Below are positions 9,960-23,200 of a stretch of 64,000 nucleotides of DNA, piece after piece. Origin of the DNA: Warburgia ugandensis (taxonomy: Eukaryota > Streptophyta > Magnoliopsida > Canellales > Canellaceae). The number at the start of each line of letters is the position of its first letter. Within the stretch, counting starts at the first letter, position 1. Position numbers and translations under genes: made by a program. The notes below the pieces were generated by a model. The model was given only the letters and a program-made list of their open reading frames with translations. It was not told the DNA's origin and did not search any database. The stretch lies in contig CP141130.1 of assembly GCA_035236585.1 (NCBI GenBank), positions 75,463,944 through 75,527,943 on the forward strand, in the 5' to 3' direction.

Positions 9960-11952
9960 AAAAATAGTAAGCCTCAACAAAGGGTGTCTTAAGTAATTTT
10001 GGCATGTTTGTTGTTTGCCTCTTTTCCTCTGCATGGATGATGGATGGATAGTCTGGTTTATGATGTTTTCATTTGATGATGGTGTGGAGATTCTATATTT
10101 GTTGCAGAGCTGGTCTTAATTTCTTTTTTCTTTTCCTATTTATTATTAAATATGTGCTGAATGGTGAGTGCTGTGTCTGTGAGTGTATTTGGTCTTTGAT
10201 TGTTCTTCAAGGGAGGAAAATCATGGATTGCACTCCAGAGTTTCTTGGGCCATACAAATTGGCTTTGAAAAGGCCTCCACTTGGGGACTTTTTGTTCTTT
10301 CACTCTTTTGGAGAAACTAAACAGACAAGGAGACTACTTGTTTTTTATTGGGCTTGGGCATATAGCAAGAGGTATCAGAGCAGGAGCTTTGTTTTACTTC
10401 TACTCATCTGGGGAGAACCTTGGGAGGTTGTGGTTTTCCTATGTTAGCTTAAGCTATTGTTTGCTGTTTCATTGGCCTTATCTTTAGGTTTGAGGGTTCT
10501 TCTTGTGTATGTCACGCAGAAAAATCTAGAAGGAAGAATACAAATTGGGTGGTCATTAATCATCACATAAGTGTCCAATCAACTGTTGTAAACTTCTGCC
10601 CTGCGGGCTTCAGGCTTCCACATGGAATGTGGAAAGCTCTAGTGGCAACAACATGAAATGGGAAGTTAGCTTTGGCAGAGAAAAATTTGGATGGAATTGG
10701 CTGTTAGAAGAGTCAGCTCAACGAGAACTGCTAGAGAAGATGGAAAGATGGAAACCCAAAGTGAAGAACATTTCTTAATGCAAGCAACTGCTGAAACATA
10801 TAGATGGCTGATTTAACCAAAAAAAGGAAGAAATTTTTTTTGAATTGCTGATATATTGTCAAGAAATTAAAACCAAAAACCAGTTTCCAAGATTTAGTAA
10901 CTGCCATTTTTCGAGAACTTATGACCAGAAAGCACTTCCAGGCAGCCCCAAACAAAAGAAAATTTCGATTCTCATTTTATCACTGAAAGGAAGAGTCAAA
11001 GTTTCATCCTTCTTCACTTGGGTGTTTGATTTCAATTCTCATTCATTTTCACTTTGGCATAACCAACAAAATTAGATTACAGTTGAAGGAGCTCTGAAGG
11101 ATTAGATTCTGTGAAATTATTTGTCACTGAAATCAATTCCAAATGCAAATCCCCCATCCCCTTGTTAGTTTCATGAATAACTGAATAACCATTGTCAACT
11201 GCTTCTGTGCAAGATATGACGCATGAGAGAACCTGTCAAGGCCACCACAGAAAGATAATGCCCAGTGAGTGATAAGCCAATGGGAGAAAAAGAATTAAAG
11301 ATACCTCTCCCGTGATCATGGCGCACTTCACCAATAGCAGCAGGGGCCCTGACTACCAAAAGTACCGCATCAAAACTCCAATTTGAGAATCACATGGGAT
11401 GTTGGATTTCATTGAGCTTTACCCAACTCCATCCACAATGATAGATTCCCAATTTTGATATATATCTTCAATAGGACATTCACAAAAGTACTTTTCTATA
11501 GCCAACACCATGAGAGACTAAGACCCATAACATCCAAGAGCATTGTGGCTTAGCAGATGAAATTGAATCATCCAAATGATGTGGAATCATCAAGGGCAAT
11601 CCCTATATGAAGGTCTCTTGAGAGGACTGGAACTTCTAAGTTTTTTATGCAACCAAAAGAACAATGGAACTTCAGCAAACATAAATATGTTCAGGAGGGG
11701 AGGTCTTTGTACTTGTGGGCAAACAAAGGGCTTGGATGCAAAATGGTTAAGTAGGACTTATGATCAACCTCTCTTTCAAAGTTTGCACATGGAGACAGAA
11801 AAGTGCTGGGAATTCTCTAGTGCTTGCTCCACTTGCTGGTGGTTGAAACTACTATGCATTAGTCTAACACTAGCGTCTATGCTGGGCATGCACGGGCTAT
11901 AAGATAAAGCTACCCGATATATATGGGGAGCGGTAATTTCAGATGACATTTG
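9960..11952. other. Gene-free spacer downstream of the cystatin
   Basis: Several open frames of 60-125 codons occur on both strands, but none shows recognisable motifs, codon bias or splice context. Nothing else was identified. Confidence 0.5.
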
Positions 11953-12003
11953 ACTAGGTATATATGGCTGACCCTTAATCGAGATAAAGTCTTGACGATG
12001 ATA
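11953..12003 (+). mobile_element. LINE (RTE-type) 3' tail fragment
   Basis: The sequence TATATATGGCTGACCC followed by TTAATCGAGATAAAGTCTTG and a GATGAT end matches the 3' end of the LINE at 19489-20135, whose reverse complement reads ATATAGCCGACCCC, CGGGATAAGGCG and then GATGATG. Only the tail is left. Confidence 0.6.
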
Positions 12004-12154
12004 ATTTATATTATAGATAAAAATATAAACCATTAGATGAACTAATTAATAAAAAAGCAAAATGGTCTAATAAAGTTGTATAGTTGCAGAGGAATGCTAA
12101 GTTCCCCAAACCAAAGTACCCAACCTTTATGTGACAACATGATGTAGATTGATT

Positions 12155-12350
12155 GTATATATTATCTTTCGGATAGGATCAAAAGTCAGTAGCAACATGA
12201 ACTATGATTCAAATATCAATCTTGTGAGTTACAAAACTGAACGACATGTAAAGTGATTTAATATCCTTCTGATAGGATCAGAAGTTAGTAGCAACATGTA
12301 GAATGATAATAATATCAATCTTCTGGGTTACAAAAATTGAATCAATCAAG
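12155..12350 (+). repeat. Two-copy tandem duplication, period about 100 bp
   Basis: GGATAGGATCAAAAGTCAG (from about 12172) and TGATAGGATCAGAAGTTAG (from about 12272) start two aligned copies. Both share AGTAGCAACATG and ATATCAATCTT. Non-coding. Confidence 0.75.
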
Positions 12351-14101
12351 TGATCTTAGTAGTTGGATTGTAGGAAGATTCTGTCAAATCCATGTATTGA
12401 ATAGCACCAGGGCTGCCCTTTCCAAACATATCCTCGAACTCGAACTGTGCTCAATGTAGGTATAACTTATTCTATATTTTCTGAAGGGATGCAACACACT
12501 ACCTCAAATCCGTCAACCTTAGGTGATATTGGTTTTGAGTTGACCACTCGGTGGCTACATCATATATACAAAAAAGAACCTATTAAAACTTCCAAAATAC
12601 TGCTAATAGTAAAAGGAGAAATAACAAAGAAAAATGTCCTAACGATTAAACACTCCAATAAAATAGAAGCAACCCCATTTACAAGGGGGAAAGATAAAGT
12701 ACTCAAGGAAGGCGCCAAGATAAAGAATGCAATAATAGAAGAAAGGTCTTTAGGAAAATAAAAATAGAATTATAGAAAAAAGGCGCAAATATAAATTCTT
12801 AACTATAGTTGGAAAAAAGTACAAGAAAACTTTTAAAATTTAGTTCAAAAAAGAAATTTATAGATAACAAGCATCTTAATTCATACAAATGATGGGTAAT
12901 AGGGAAAACCATAAAAATAAGGAAATATAAAATTAAATTATGAAGGTGAAATTATTTAATGATTTAATGTGCCTTTTATCTGGATCATATGAAACATAGA
13001 AATTATTTTAAGTTATTTTCTAGATAAAAGCAGCTCAAATCATAGAAATAAGACTCAAGTGGAAAATTTGGTTAAAAAACTTCTATAAATAAAATTCCTA
13101 TTATTAAGGTGTAAGCAAAAAAAGATTCCCATAAAAATAGTGCAAACATAAAGAATGCCCATATACGAGAAAAGTCATTAAAAAAATAAAGAAATAAAAT
13201 CATAGAAGAAAAAGGCACAAGTATAAATTATTATAATAATAATAAATAAATAAAAGCACACACACAAAGAATAAAAATTTTATACAAATAATGGAAAATC
13301 CGTGAGAAGCATAAAAATAAGAAGTAAAAATCAACAACTTAATAGAAGAAATAGAAAGCAAATCCAAAGCCTTCTAGCACAATGGTGCTAGGAGTCTCCC
13401 GCTTGGTGACCAAAGTTCGATGCATGGGTGTATGTCTAAATTTTAGAGAAAAAAACTAAAGGAAAAGGGAAATAAGATATTTAATTCGATTTGGAAATTA
13501 CTTCTTTCGATTTGCTTTTTTGTTTTTTGTTTAGATTGGATTTGAAGGTAGGTCAAGAGTACACATAAATAACAGATCTCTGGAGTTTTTTCAAAGGTAG
13601 ATATGGGGGCGTGTGATGACAAGAGAAGAACTAATAAACAGAACTTGAAGAGTCGTGAAGAGGAGGCAACGTTGTGGAGAGAGAGAGATGATTTTTTAGG
13701 AATGAGTTCGAGCACTTCGCCATGTTTATGGTTTATGGGTCCAAAACAGATGTAATGAAGGGCTGAGCATGAGTGCTTGAACAAGGAAGGCCCACTAGAA
13801 AAGTTCATAGGGTTATGTTCTTATCTTTTTGCCAAATAGTGGATTAAGTCCCAAAAAAGAAGGCTCATGCTTTAACAAAAGAATTTTAGGTCTTAAAAAA
13901 AATTTGTGGTCTCCTGAGAAATCTTTCCAGGGGTTGATAACAACATCGCCATACGTGAGAATCAAACCTACCATCGTATTCTAACGAATTTTTGGGGAAA
14001 CTCCTTATTCTCTTTGTTAGAACATAAGGGCGGGGAACAATAATAAAGCCGTGTAAAAGCCATGCACCCTACTAGCTGAGCTGAGGGGCAGTTGTACGAG
14101 T
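12351..14101. other. AT-rich spacer
   Basis: Strongly A-rich sequence with no convincing gene. At about 12404-12424 a GCACCAGGGCTGCCCTTT scrap resembles an Au SINE 3' end. At about 13366-13432 a tRNA-like head (AGCCTTCTAGCACAATGG, then AAGTTCGATGC) may be a decayed SINE head. Both are weak. Confidence 0.45.
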
Positions 14102-14250
14102 AAAGGGCAACCCAATGCATGAAGCTCCTGCATGACCAGAAAGGGTCTATAAGGCAACCTTTATATTTTTGCAACAGGCTCTTTTGAGGCATTGAACCCG
14201 TAACCTCAGGATCATGCGATGACCATTCTATTGTTGCGCCAAGGCTCCCC
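14102..14250 (-). mobile_element. Au SINE, minus strand, internally shortened
   Basis: On the plus strand it starts AAAGGGCAACCC-AATGCATGAAGCTCC and ends TTGTTGCGCCAAGGCTCCCC. The reverse complement has an intact A-box head (GGAGCCTTGGCGCAACA) and a B box in GGGTTCAATGCC. Compared with the other copies, part of the central G/C-rich segment is absent. Confidence 0.85.
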
Positions 14251-14679
14251 TTTGAGCAATTGTATGACTGATTGCGTTAATTTTAGATAATAGTTAATAT
14301 TAGGTCCAAGATCTTTCTCACACTTAAGTCTCCGTTCCAACTTCTAACCACAAGACATGAAAGTTTAGAAACCTTGCATAATCATCGGACCACATTCAAC
14401 CACCAAAAACAAACGTTTGGAGCACCAGACAGCAGGTGATTACCATGAGACGGAGCCCTGCTAAGTTAACATTCCTCATGTTTCAACTTTGAATGCAGGT
14501 TAATGTTGGAAGAACCTAAAATAGAAAATCGATTTTGGCACTGCTTCTGTTTATTAAGCTTTTTAAATTGTTCATCTATTTGAATAATCTATAATTGTCA
14601 ATTCCGTACCATACATGCCACTATTGCACAACAATAATACTGTTCTCGAGCACAAAAACAATATAAAAGACATACCATG

Positions 14680-14758
14680 GTATTTAATAGAGAGGAATGG
14701 AGGAATAAGATTCATGTGGCCGACCCCTAATTGGGATAAGATCTTGATGATGATGATG
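14680..14758 (+). mobile_element. LINE (RTE-type) 3' tail fragment
   Basis: AAGATTCATGTGGCCGACCCC, CTAATTGGGATAAG and ATCTTGATGATGATGATG form the characteristic plant RTE 3' end, finishing in a short GAT repeat rather than poly-A. It matches the tail of the larger LINE at 19489 onward. Confidence 0.75.
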
Positions 14759-15724
14759 CTGTCTTGTTACTAATCAGTCAAAATTAGTGACCAGTATCGA
14801 CCGGGATCAACCAACTTTTCTAATAAAAAGAAAAAAGATCTTAGAAAAAGTTAGATTTTGACTGGTACGCTCTGTATAAGCGAAACATATTGCCCACACT
14901 CGCAGGATGTTATGGGACAAAGCCTGGGAACACAATCTAACTATAATGTTTCATTGATACAATCACTTGTAAGAGGGGGCAAACCTCTGTTGATGCCACT
15001 TTGAGGGGACAAATCTCCTTACAAGACTTAAAAGTTTCGTATCATTTCTCTTTTCCCCTTGTACGCTACTCCAACATCACTTATTTATAGATAATTTTAC
15101 CTCTAAGATCTTCCACTAACCATCTTCCAAAATAACTACACAAACTACTTAAGTAACTAACCCATAATCACTATTAGTTCACTATAATAACTATTCCAAC
15201 CATGATCATTCAACTACAATGCATACACTCAATACCGCAAGGTGATTCAAAAAATCCATATTATTCACACACTAACAAAGGCAATCTTACTACTAGTAGT
15301 AATAATAATCATGTAATCGACCTATGCCAACACACAGGTGAAAATTTGGATTGTTCGAATATGGTCGGTTCAAGACCCGTCACAAAGACAAAGATAATGA
15401 ATAATACATATCACCTGCTATGTCCTGAAATTCCCAAAAAATCAAGGCAAGACTATATACGGGAATGGAAAGATGCTACCCCCTTAACCAACTAAGCTAC
15501 CCAAACGCTACCTCATTAAACAACTAAACTACCCAAACCATGATTAACCCATGCATGGTATTATTCAAAGATAATGATGTATAGGCACTTAGTTACTTAA
15601 TCTTTGAATAACAGCATGTATGGGATGATCCGAAATTCCGTCATGAATGATGCCATCAATTGGGATGTTATCTTGCCGCTCAAATTTATAGCAGTGGTGA
15701 AGGGAAAAGATAAAAAAAATCAAT
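14759..15724. other. Spacer with possible LTR-like debris
   Basis: No gene. The stretch 14905-15200 has LTR-like composition, but no paired copy or clear ends are visible. At 15473-15505 a short tRNA-head-like stretch reads on the minus strand. Neither is firm. Confidence 0.4.
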
Positions 15725-15797
15725 AAAAAACTATTGGATTTGAACCAAAGACTCCTGCCCTATAAAAGCAGCACTCTAACCACTGAGTTAAGTCATT
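15725..15797 (-). pseudogene. Nuclear copy of plastid tRNA-Met(CAU)-like gene, anticodon now UAU
   Basis: The minus strand is 73 bases long and follows plastid elongator trnM-CAU closely: TTAACTCAGTGGTTAGAGT in the D arm, an anticodon arm, GGTTCAAATCCAATAG in the T arm. The anticodon stem CTGCT/GGCAG pairs fully, with loop TTTATAG, so the anticodon is UAU where plastid trnM has CAU. The T stem and acceptor stem each carry one mismatch. I read this as a decayed plastid-to-nucleus transfer. The C-to-T change is the type expected of methylated nuclear DNA. Whether it is transcribed is unknown. Confidence 0.75.
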
Positions 15798-17259
15798 TAC
15801 CAGCGTGAAGATAAAAAAATGGGACATGCTGGAGTCTGATTGTCCCACCAACGCTAATGATGCTCTAGAAGATGTAGTTATGGATAGGAAGCCGTGTGTT
15901 ACTGGATTATAGATACTGTCACCTTACGTGATAAATGTGATTCAAAGGTAATCATTTGGCGGCTTGAGCATAAGTTTACAGGGGTAGGAGATTCGATTAT
16001 ATTTTTATGAAGTTTCAGAAAATGCTTCACAGCAGTGAGAGATTAGACAGAAAGCATATTCACCGGCCAAGGAAGTTGCCCGAGCGAAAGAGTTGCACTG
16101 GCTTAAAGGCATTGACTAGCTCCTAATGGAACTCTTCTTGTTAATGTAGTTCTTTCTCCTTGACATACAGACCATGGCTAGCTCATCGTCGTTTGGCCCT
16201 AACGAACATTTTCGACACGTGTATATAACGGGAAATTTTGACTTCATGGGTATAGCTCATTTTTCTTGTTTACAGATCAAATATCCTTGTTGGCACCATT
16301 AGCCGAGCCACTATCATTTGGTTCCACGTCATATTATGATCAGAGGTGACCAACCAGGAGTGACATGAAGATCAGGGAGTCATAGCTTGTCGTCCACAGT
16401 CTAAGCGTAGCCTGGTTTAGCAAGGATTGAGAACTAAGGTGAGACGCCTTAGCCCTGGATCTTCCATGGCAAAGACCAAGCAAACTCTTGCAGTGCATGC
16501 CCCGGCAAGTTTGTTATGAACTCATTTACAGTCACACTTCAGTTCGGTAACGTGGTTTACTCCAGCATCATATTTGATTATAAGTGGCAACGCCATTTTA
16601 ATCATATTTGACAGTAAGTAGAAGCTTGCTTCATACTCTAAATTAATCTTTATTTACGATGCCTAGTTGCCGTATTGATTTAGCTAATTGCTTAGGCCAG
16701 CTCCCTCAGGTACATAGATCCAATTTTTGGTGACAGAACACTTCCTTTCGAGGCCTACCGGCGGATGGAACAAGTGCATCCCGATAACCTGCTCAAATCT
16801 CAGGGCTGGCCACGGACGTATTTCGATGATTTCATCACCAGATGGAAAATGCTTCTGCTAGTCACTGTATATTATGTCAATAACTAGCATAGGACGTAAA
16901 TATAGCAACAAGCGTAGCAAAGAATGGAGCAATATCTAAACCTGTGACTCTGCCCGCTTAATAGCCATGACAAGATCCGTATAGAGATGAGCACATGCAT
17001 TTCATGATTGGAAGTAGCTTATTTGTGTCGTAATGGTCTTGTTGATTCAATAAACTAACTATGGAACCCCGACCACTATAGGCAACAAAGCGAATTGCAG
17101 AAACTGTTTTCATCTATCCCTTAGCCAAAAGTGCATAACAACATCTTAGTCATAATCCTGTATAAGTCAGCTGGAAATACCGACCCTGTTACCACACAGA
17201 AGATGCCAGGAACAGGAAATCTAAATATAGGGGTAGAAACAGAAACCTCGGGACTTTGT
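15798..17259. other. Spacer downstream of RPS8
   Basis: Mixed-composition spacer covering the 3' side of RPS8. No gene and no recognised repeat. Confidence 0.5.
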
Positions 17260-20200
17260 TTACGCGGCAGCACCAGATCCACTCTTGCCTTTCTTCCTCT
17301 GGATCTTTTTCATGTAAAACTCCAGCTCCTTACCTTCCAAGATGTATCTATTGACAGGAATGCAAACAATTAATTCCATAAACCGGAAATGTGAGAAAGA
17401 ACAAAGGAATGGAACTTGAGTTGTCCTCTACTTACCCATCAGCTCTGCCACACTGACCGGGACGGGAAGAGATTGCAGCCAATAGCCTACCACCACCAAA
17501 CTGCTCCTCAATATGCGAATCAAGTTTGTGACCCTGCTGGCGTTTCTCCAACTTCCTAGTGACGTGATTACTCTTCTTTGCTTCCTCAGCTACAGCCTCA
17601 CCTTCCTGCAGACAAAAAATTAGCTTGTAATAAGCCATGATATGGGTCCCCAGAAATGTTTAGAAAAAAAAAAAAACAAAGAAGAAGAAGAAGAAAGAAT
17701 TACAACAAAATAATCAAATGAGAATGTTGGCTTCTCTACGAACAGACAAATGACAATAGAAACTCAATAAAATGAGAACATGTGGTTTTCAGTCTTAATG
17801 CAAAGTTGCTCTTGAAACAAAGCAAAAGGACAGTTGTCTGAACTCTTCCAAATCTTTGATCAATATTTGGCCCGCACTTCATACTTATGCTGCAAGAATT
17901 CTTCCGTGAAAATTTATCAAACCAGAGGAGAAATTACAGGGGCAACGAACACCATATATACAAAGAATCACTCTAACACCCCATTTAGCTAAGCAATTCA
18001 GTACACGATTTACTGATCTAGGTAAACACAAATATGACAAGTCAAGAAATCTAGTAATATATGGAGTATACTCAGAAAAAGATACAGCATATTGATTCAT
18101 TTGCAGTGGCCAACAGTTTAATGAGGCAGAATATTACTACATTAGGCCGTCTACACAGGATGCCTTAGCCAAACGGGCCATCCAAGACATTTTTGATAGA
18201 AACAATTGCAGCTCACGTGATCTTCAGTTCAGATTGGCTTCACGCATATGAGAGGAAAAGCTAAAACAAACTCAAGAGCCCAAAATAGAATAGACTATTG
18301 ACTTCCATATGCTCAATTCCCAACACATTCAGAAAATTGTCTGAAACCAAAAAGTAAGAGGACCATACCAATGCTAGAAACAGCGAACAGTGATGTATCA
18401 TACAGAATGTAAAGCTTAACTAGATCATACATTTTTTCATCCATAGAATCTGCAGCTTTTTTGGCAACCGAAGCCACAAAGCCAGAGCTACAAACATCAT
18501 TAAAAACCATATATAGGTGTAGAGTTTGGCTCCTGATAAGTTCCAAAGAACTCACAAGTTTTGAGAATTTATAAGATACAAGCAGCCTGATCTTGTGAGT
18601 TCTATAACTTCAGAGACCTTTTTATGAAGTTCTTGTAAGAGAACTCAAAAGTTTTAATTTTATAATATTTTTATGATACTATTACATTTAATATGTACTG
18701 GTGCAAGCACGTGGAGCCATCTTCAAACAACATTGTCGGTCCCACCAAAAAACCCAAGTGCATCCTAAAAATACTTGTTCGTAATACTTCATATTTAATA
18801 GCGCTTGGGCCTCATAATAAGTGGATCCTACATCAACATAAAACTTGGGTGGACCCCAGAGAGAGAAGCGCAAGTCATATAACACAAGCTACATGATAAA
18901 GACAAAAAAAGGAGATCCATATCAAGAACTATCTTCACCACGTGGAGCAAGTTAACAACATGACAGCAGTCCCATTCCTATTGGGGTGCAATGATGTAGA
19001 ATGTTTTTTGGAAATTTATTTTTCCTGGAAACTACTTGCTGTTTGAGTTGGCATCTCCTGATTCCTGGAATTTTAACATTAGGTTGCCCGGTCAATAAAG
19101 GTATGGAGGTGTCACCATATCAGTAACAGTAACAGGTGCTTAATTCAAAATTCATCAAAGGCATGAAAGAAGATTCACCTTGCTATCTAGCTAGCTTGTG
19201 GTGCAGGGGCATCTATGGATGTACAAATACAAACATATGCATGTGTACTATATATCTATACATTAAGCTGAATGGTAAACAAGGAATATTATATTATTGA
19301 GAAGCCACGGATTCAACAAAGTTGGCATTAACTAGTTTGTTATAACATTAGAAGTTGGGAAATAAGAGGGTAAGGTGAAGTGAGAAGCTAAGTGCATATA
19401 CAAATAAACAACTGCATTCAAAGTCTTTAGACACAAAAAGTGATGATAGCAAGGATTACTAAATTTGGCTTGCAAGATTTTGCTTTCAACATCATCATCA
19501 CGCCTTATCCCGATTAGGGGTCGGCTATATGAATCTTGTTCCTCTGATCTCCTATATGAAGGATCATGGCCTCATTTAGTTCAAAAGTTTTTAAATCTTT
19601 TCTCATCAGTTCTCTCCATGTCCTTTTGGCCCTTCCCTTTGCCCTTTTAGAGCCTTCAAAACTTGGATCAACTCACTCCTAACCGGTGCCGTTTTTGAAC
19701 TCCTTTGGACATGTCCACACCATCTAAGTCTACCTTCCCTCCTTTGTTACCTATTGGTGCTACTTGCAAGTTTTTTATAATGTTTTCATTTCTAATTCTA
19801 TTATTTCTTATCTTGCCACTCGTCTATCTCAACATCCTCATTTTGGTTACACTCATCCTATGTACATGTTATTCCTTGACAGCCCAACACTCTGACCGAT
19901 AGAGAATGGCCAGCTTTACAACCATTCTACATAATTTTCCTTTCAATTTGAGTGGCACAAAACTCCAAAGGTACATCTTCATTTGTTCCAACCACTTGGA
20001 TTCTCTGGGTATCATCCCTCTTATTCTCTCCACTCTCATGAATTATTGATCCTAAGTATTGACAGTGGTCTTTTGGAGAACTTCTAGGCCATCAATCTTT
20101 ACCGGTGCTTCACTCCTACTCCTCTCCTTGCTAATTGAATTTTATGTGTTGCAGATCAACCAGAATGGAAATAGATGACTCAAATCGAATTGATTGGTAC

Positions 20201-23200
20201 CAACTTACTACAAGGGTATAATGCAAGATGGACTCAAGGGATGGTCTCCTAATTGGGAACCAAACCAAAAAGGAGACCTTGTAATGGAAAGAGGAGAACT
20301 AAAGTAAAAACTATAGAAAGCTTTAAAGAAGGAAAGTTTGATAAACCATAAGAGGAGACCCAAATTAGAAGAAGATTTAAGGATTTTTTAGCTAAAATTG
20401 AACACCCAACACACCTCCAACCAAAATTTTGCTAGTTCTGAGCAAAACAGAGGAAAATTTATTTTATTGAAAGTGATACAAATTACCGTTTTCGTAGGTA
20501 CTCATGATTGCATTTAGCATATACAACAAACCCTTAAATCCCTATGTTACCCCTAGTAGACAAGTTAAGCCTCGTGAGGGTTTGCAGTGAATTTACCCAC
20601 AAAAATCCAAGAATCATTTTCAAGTCAACTACTTTTGTCTCAGAGAATTATCTTCAATAGATTTATCAACTTTAGCATACTAATAAAATTGAGAAAAAAA
20701 TTCAAAACCCTACCCATATGAACATTCCAACTGAGTTCACATCTCAGAGTGTATGTGTGTAGAGTCTACATATATAACAATCTTTATCTCTAAGTAGACT
20801 ATCTTTTGAACTCCATCTAAAATATGTTTTGACCTTATTTCTCACCAATGACATACACCCAAAATAAAAAACTCTTAGATGAAGGCTACAACATATTTCT
20901 CTTTTAAATATGTGAACAGAGTCAATTAAAGCAAATTTATCTCATATATATACTCATGAAGGACCAGGAGTTACTAATGATAGGATGTCATTACCTTTGA
21001 ACATTTAGACATACTACGCTTTAAATCCTATCCATCAATATCCTCATCAAGCTATATTCTTCCTAGAATCAATAGGTTTTGTATTAGAATGAAACATAGG
21101 CTTGAAATAAGGTACAAAAGAAAGGGATGTAAAGGGTTCAATGTCTTCAAAATAAGTAGAGGTCTTCTAGCTAGTTAACAATTCTTCTTTACTTTATACC
21201 AAAGTGAATATTCCTTCATTTTTCTCATATTCTTTATTTTTTTCTTTTTATTTCAACACTTTTCAAGAACATTTTCTTCATATTTACTTGTCTTTCTAGT
21301 ATTGTAACTTAATAATATTTCTTCAATCCTCTCTAACTTATTTTAGAAGAATGGGCAGTGGATATATTATTTAGGATAATAAGGGCAAAAGTAATTTGGG
21401 TTAACAAAATAAAAGGCTTATATAAGGCTCAAATTAGCTAACTAATGGTAAAGTATCTTCGGGTAAGCTTTATGTCTCTAAGTTAACAATAAAAATAGCC
21501 TAAATCATTTCATAGGTTCCATATAACCTATTAGATTCAACAAGCTTCTAGATAATTAAGGATAATATTCATACAATGATTCTTGATGATTGACCAAATC
21601 AAAGAAAATATTAGCATCAATAAAAATTATATGCGTTAAAAAAAATTAAAATTTATTTATAATTCACTCAAAAGAATGAATGGCTTTAAAACTCACACTG
21701 GTTATAAGTCTACAATGATTTTCTTCAAGAGATCTTGAGGTCACGGGTTCAAGGCGTGGAATCAGCCTCTTGCAAAAATGCAAGGTAAGGCTGCCTACTT
21801 TAGGCCATTGTGGCCCGCCCCTTCCCCGGACCCCGCATAGGTGGGAGCTTTGTGCACCGGGGCTGCCCTTTTTTTTTATCTCTAAAGTTATAACTACTTG
21901 TCAATCTACACTGTAGACATGTAACTGTATATACAATTGATTTGATATTTAACCTTTATGAAATACTTTAAAAAATGAGTAAAGTAATGAATTAATGATA
22001 TACAATTCTATTAATACACTAAAGATAAAAATAAAGATTAGACTTTGGAAGCTCTAATTCTCGTCAAAGGAACTGGCTTAAAAACTCTAAAAAGATTTTC
22101 AAAATAGTTCTTTTTTTTAAATAGAGGAAAACAACTACAAAAAGACTAGAATTCTATATCCCCCAACTTAAGTGAAACATTGTCCTCAATGTTTAAACAG
22201 TAGGATGATGATAATGGATTGAGTAATAAAGAAATGGAAAATGTAGAAAAAGAAAGTTCTAAAAAACAATGGTACTTAATTATTATAGCTGAAAATTTTT
22301 CAAAGAAAAAAATTAGAGTAACAAACTTTCCAAGGTCCTATACAAAATGAGCTGAACATGCCTCCAAAATAGAGAGTGAGTAAATTTACCTTACAATTTT
22401 GAATTTTATCAGAGGACAATGTATCAAATATATCTCCAGGCTACTTCTCATAATTAGAGACAATTGTTGGAACTAGATGCAACCTTTGTGAAAATGGAGA
22501 AAGAATATGATATCACTTTATAGGTGGGATATTTTCTTTATCAACAAATTTATCTTTGTTCTTAAGAGGTTTTAGTACCATGTTAGCCTTTTTAAGACCA
22601 GATTTATCAATTATTTTACCACTATAAAAAATGTTAATTGCCTTTGTTTGTTTAATGTTTGTAATTGAATAATTAATCTCACCTATCAAATACCTAGAAT
22701 GCCAAATGAATGAAAATTTTATAAAAGCTATGTTGCGGGTTCCTAACTACAACGCCAAAAACTTGTTACTTTTTGCAAGTACAAGGGCTATTGTAGTATA
22801 GTTTATGCAAATACGGATCAATTCCACGAGGATTCGACTTGAAAATTGGGAGTTCAAATAAAATTCAAATTACTAAAATTAAAGAAATTAAATAACAGTG
22901 CACTAACACAAAAAGATTTATTAACTAACTAAAAAGTACGCAATTGCGAATTTAAATGAAAAGAAATAGAATAAAATTACAAACTAAATTCAACTCTCCT
23001 ATCTTGATTGCTGTGAAATTCTCCACATCTAATTACTTCCAAGTCGATCAATCCTCACAGATAAGTCATTGATATCTTTGATAACTAATTCAACAATTAG
23101 ATAATGCAAATCTTCCAAAAATATGATGATATAGATCAATGGATTAACTTAAGACTTGGACAGCTCAAATTGACTGTATGGACTACAAATTCAAGAACAA

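Noticed and set aside
10073-10447. A 124-codon frame downstream of the cystatin
   Set aside because: No family resemblance, hydrophobic low-complexity content, and no plausible gene structure around it.
14905-15200. LTR-looking sequence starting TGTTATGGG
   Set aside because: No partner copy, no primer site and no target duplication were found, so it was not called as an element.
15473-15505. A second tRNA-like head on the minus strand (GTAGCTTAGTTGGTTAAGG)
   Set aside because: Only the D-arm-like part is convincing. No anticodon arm or T arm follows at the right distance. Perhaps a SINE scrap.
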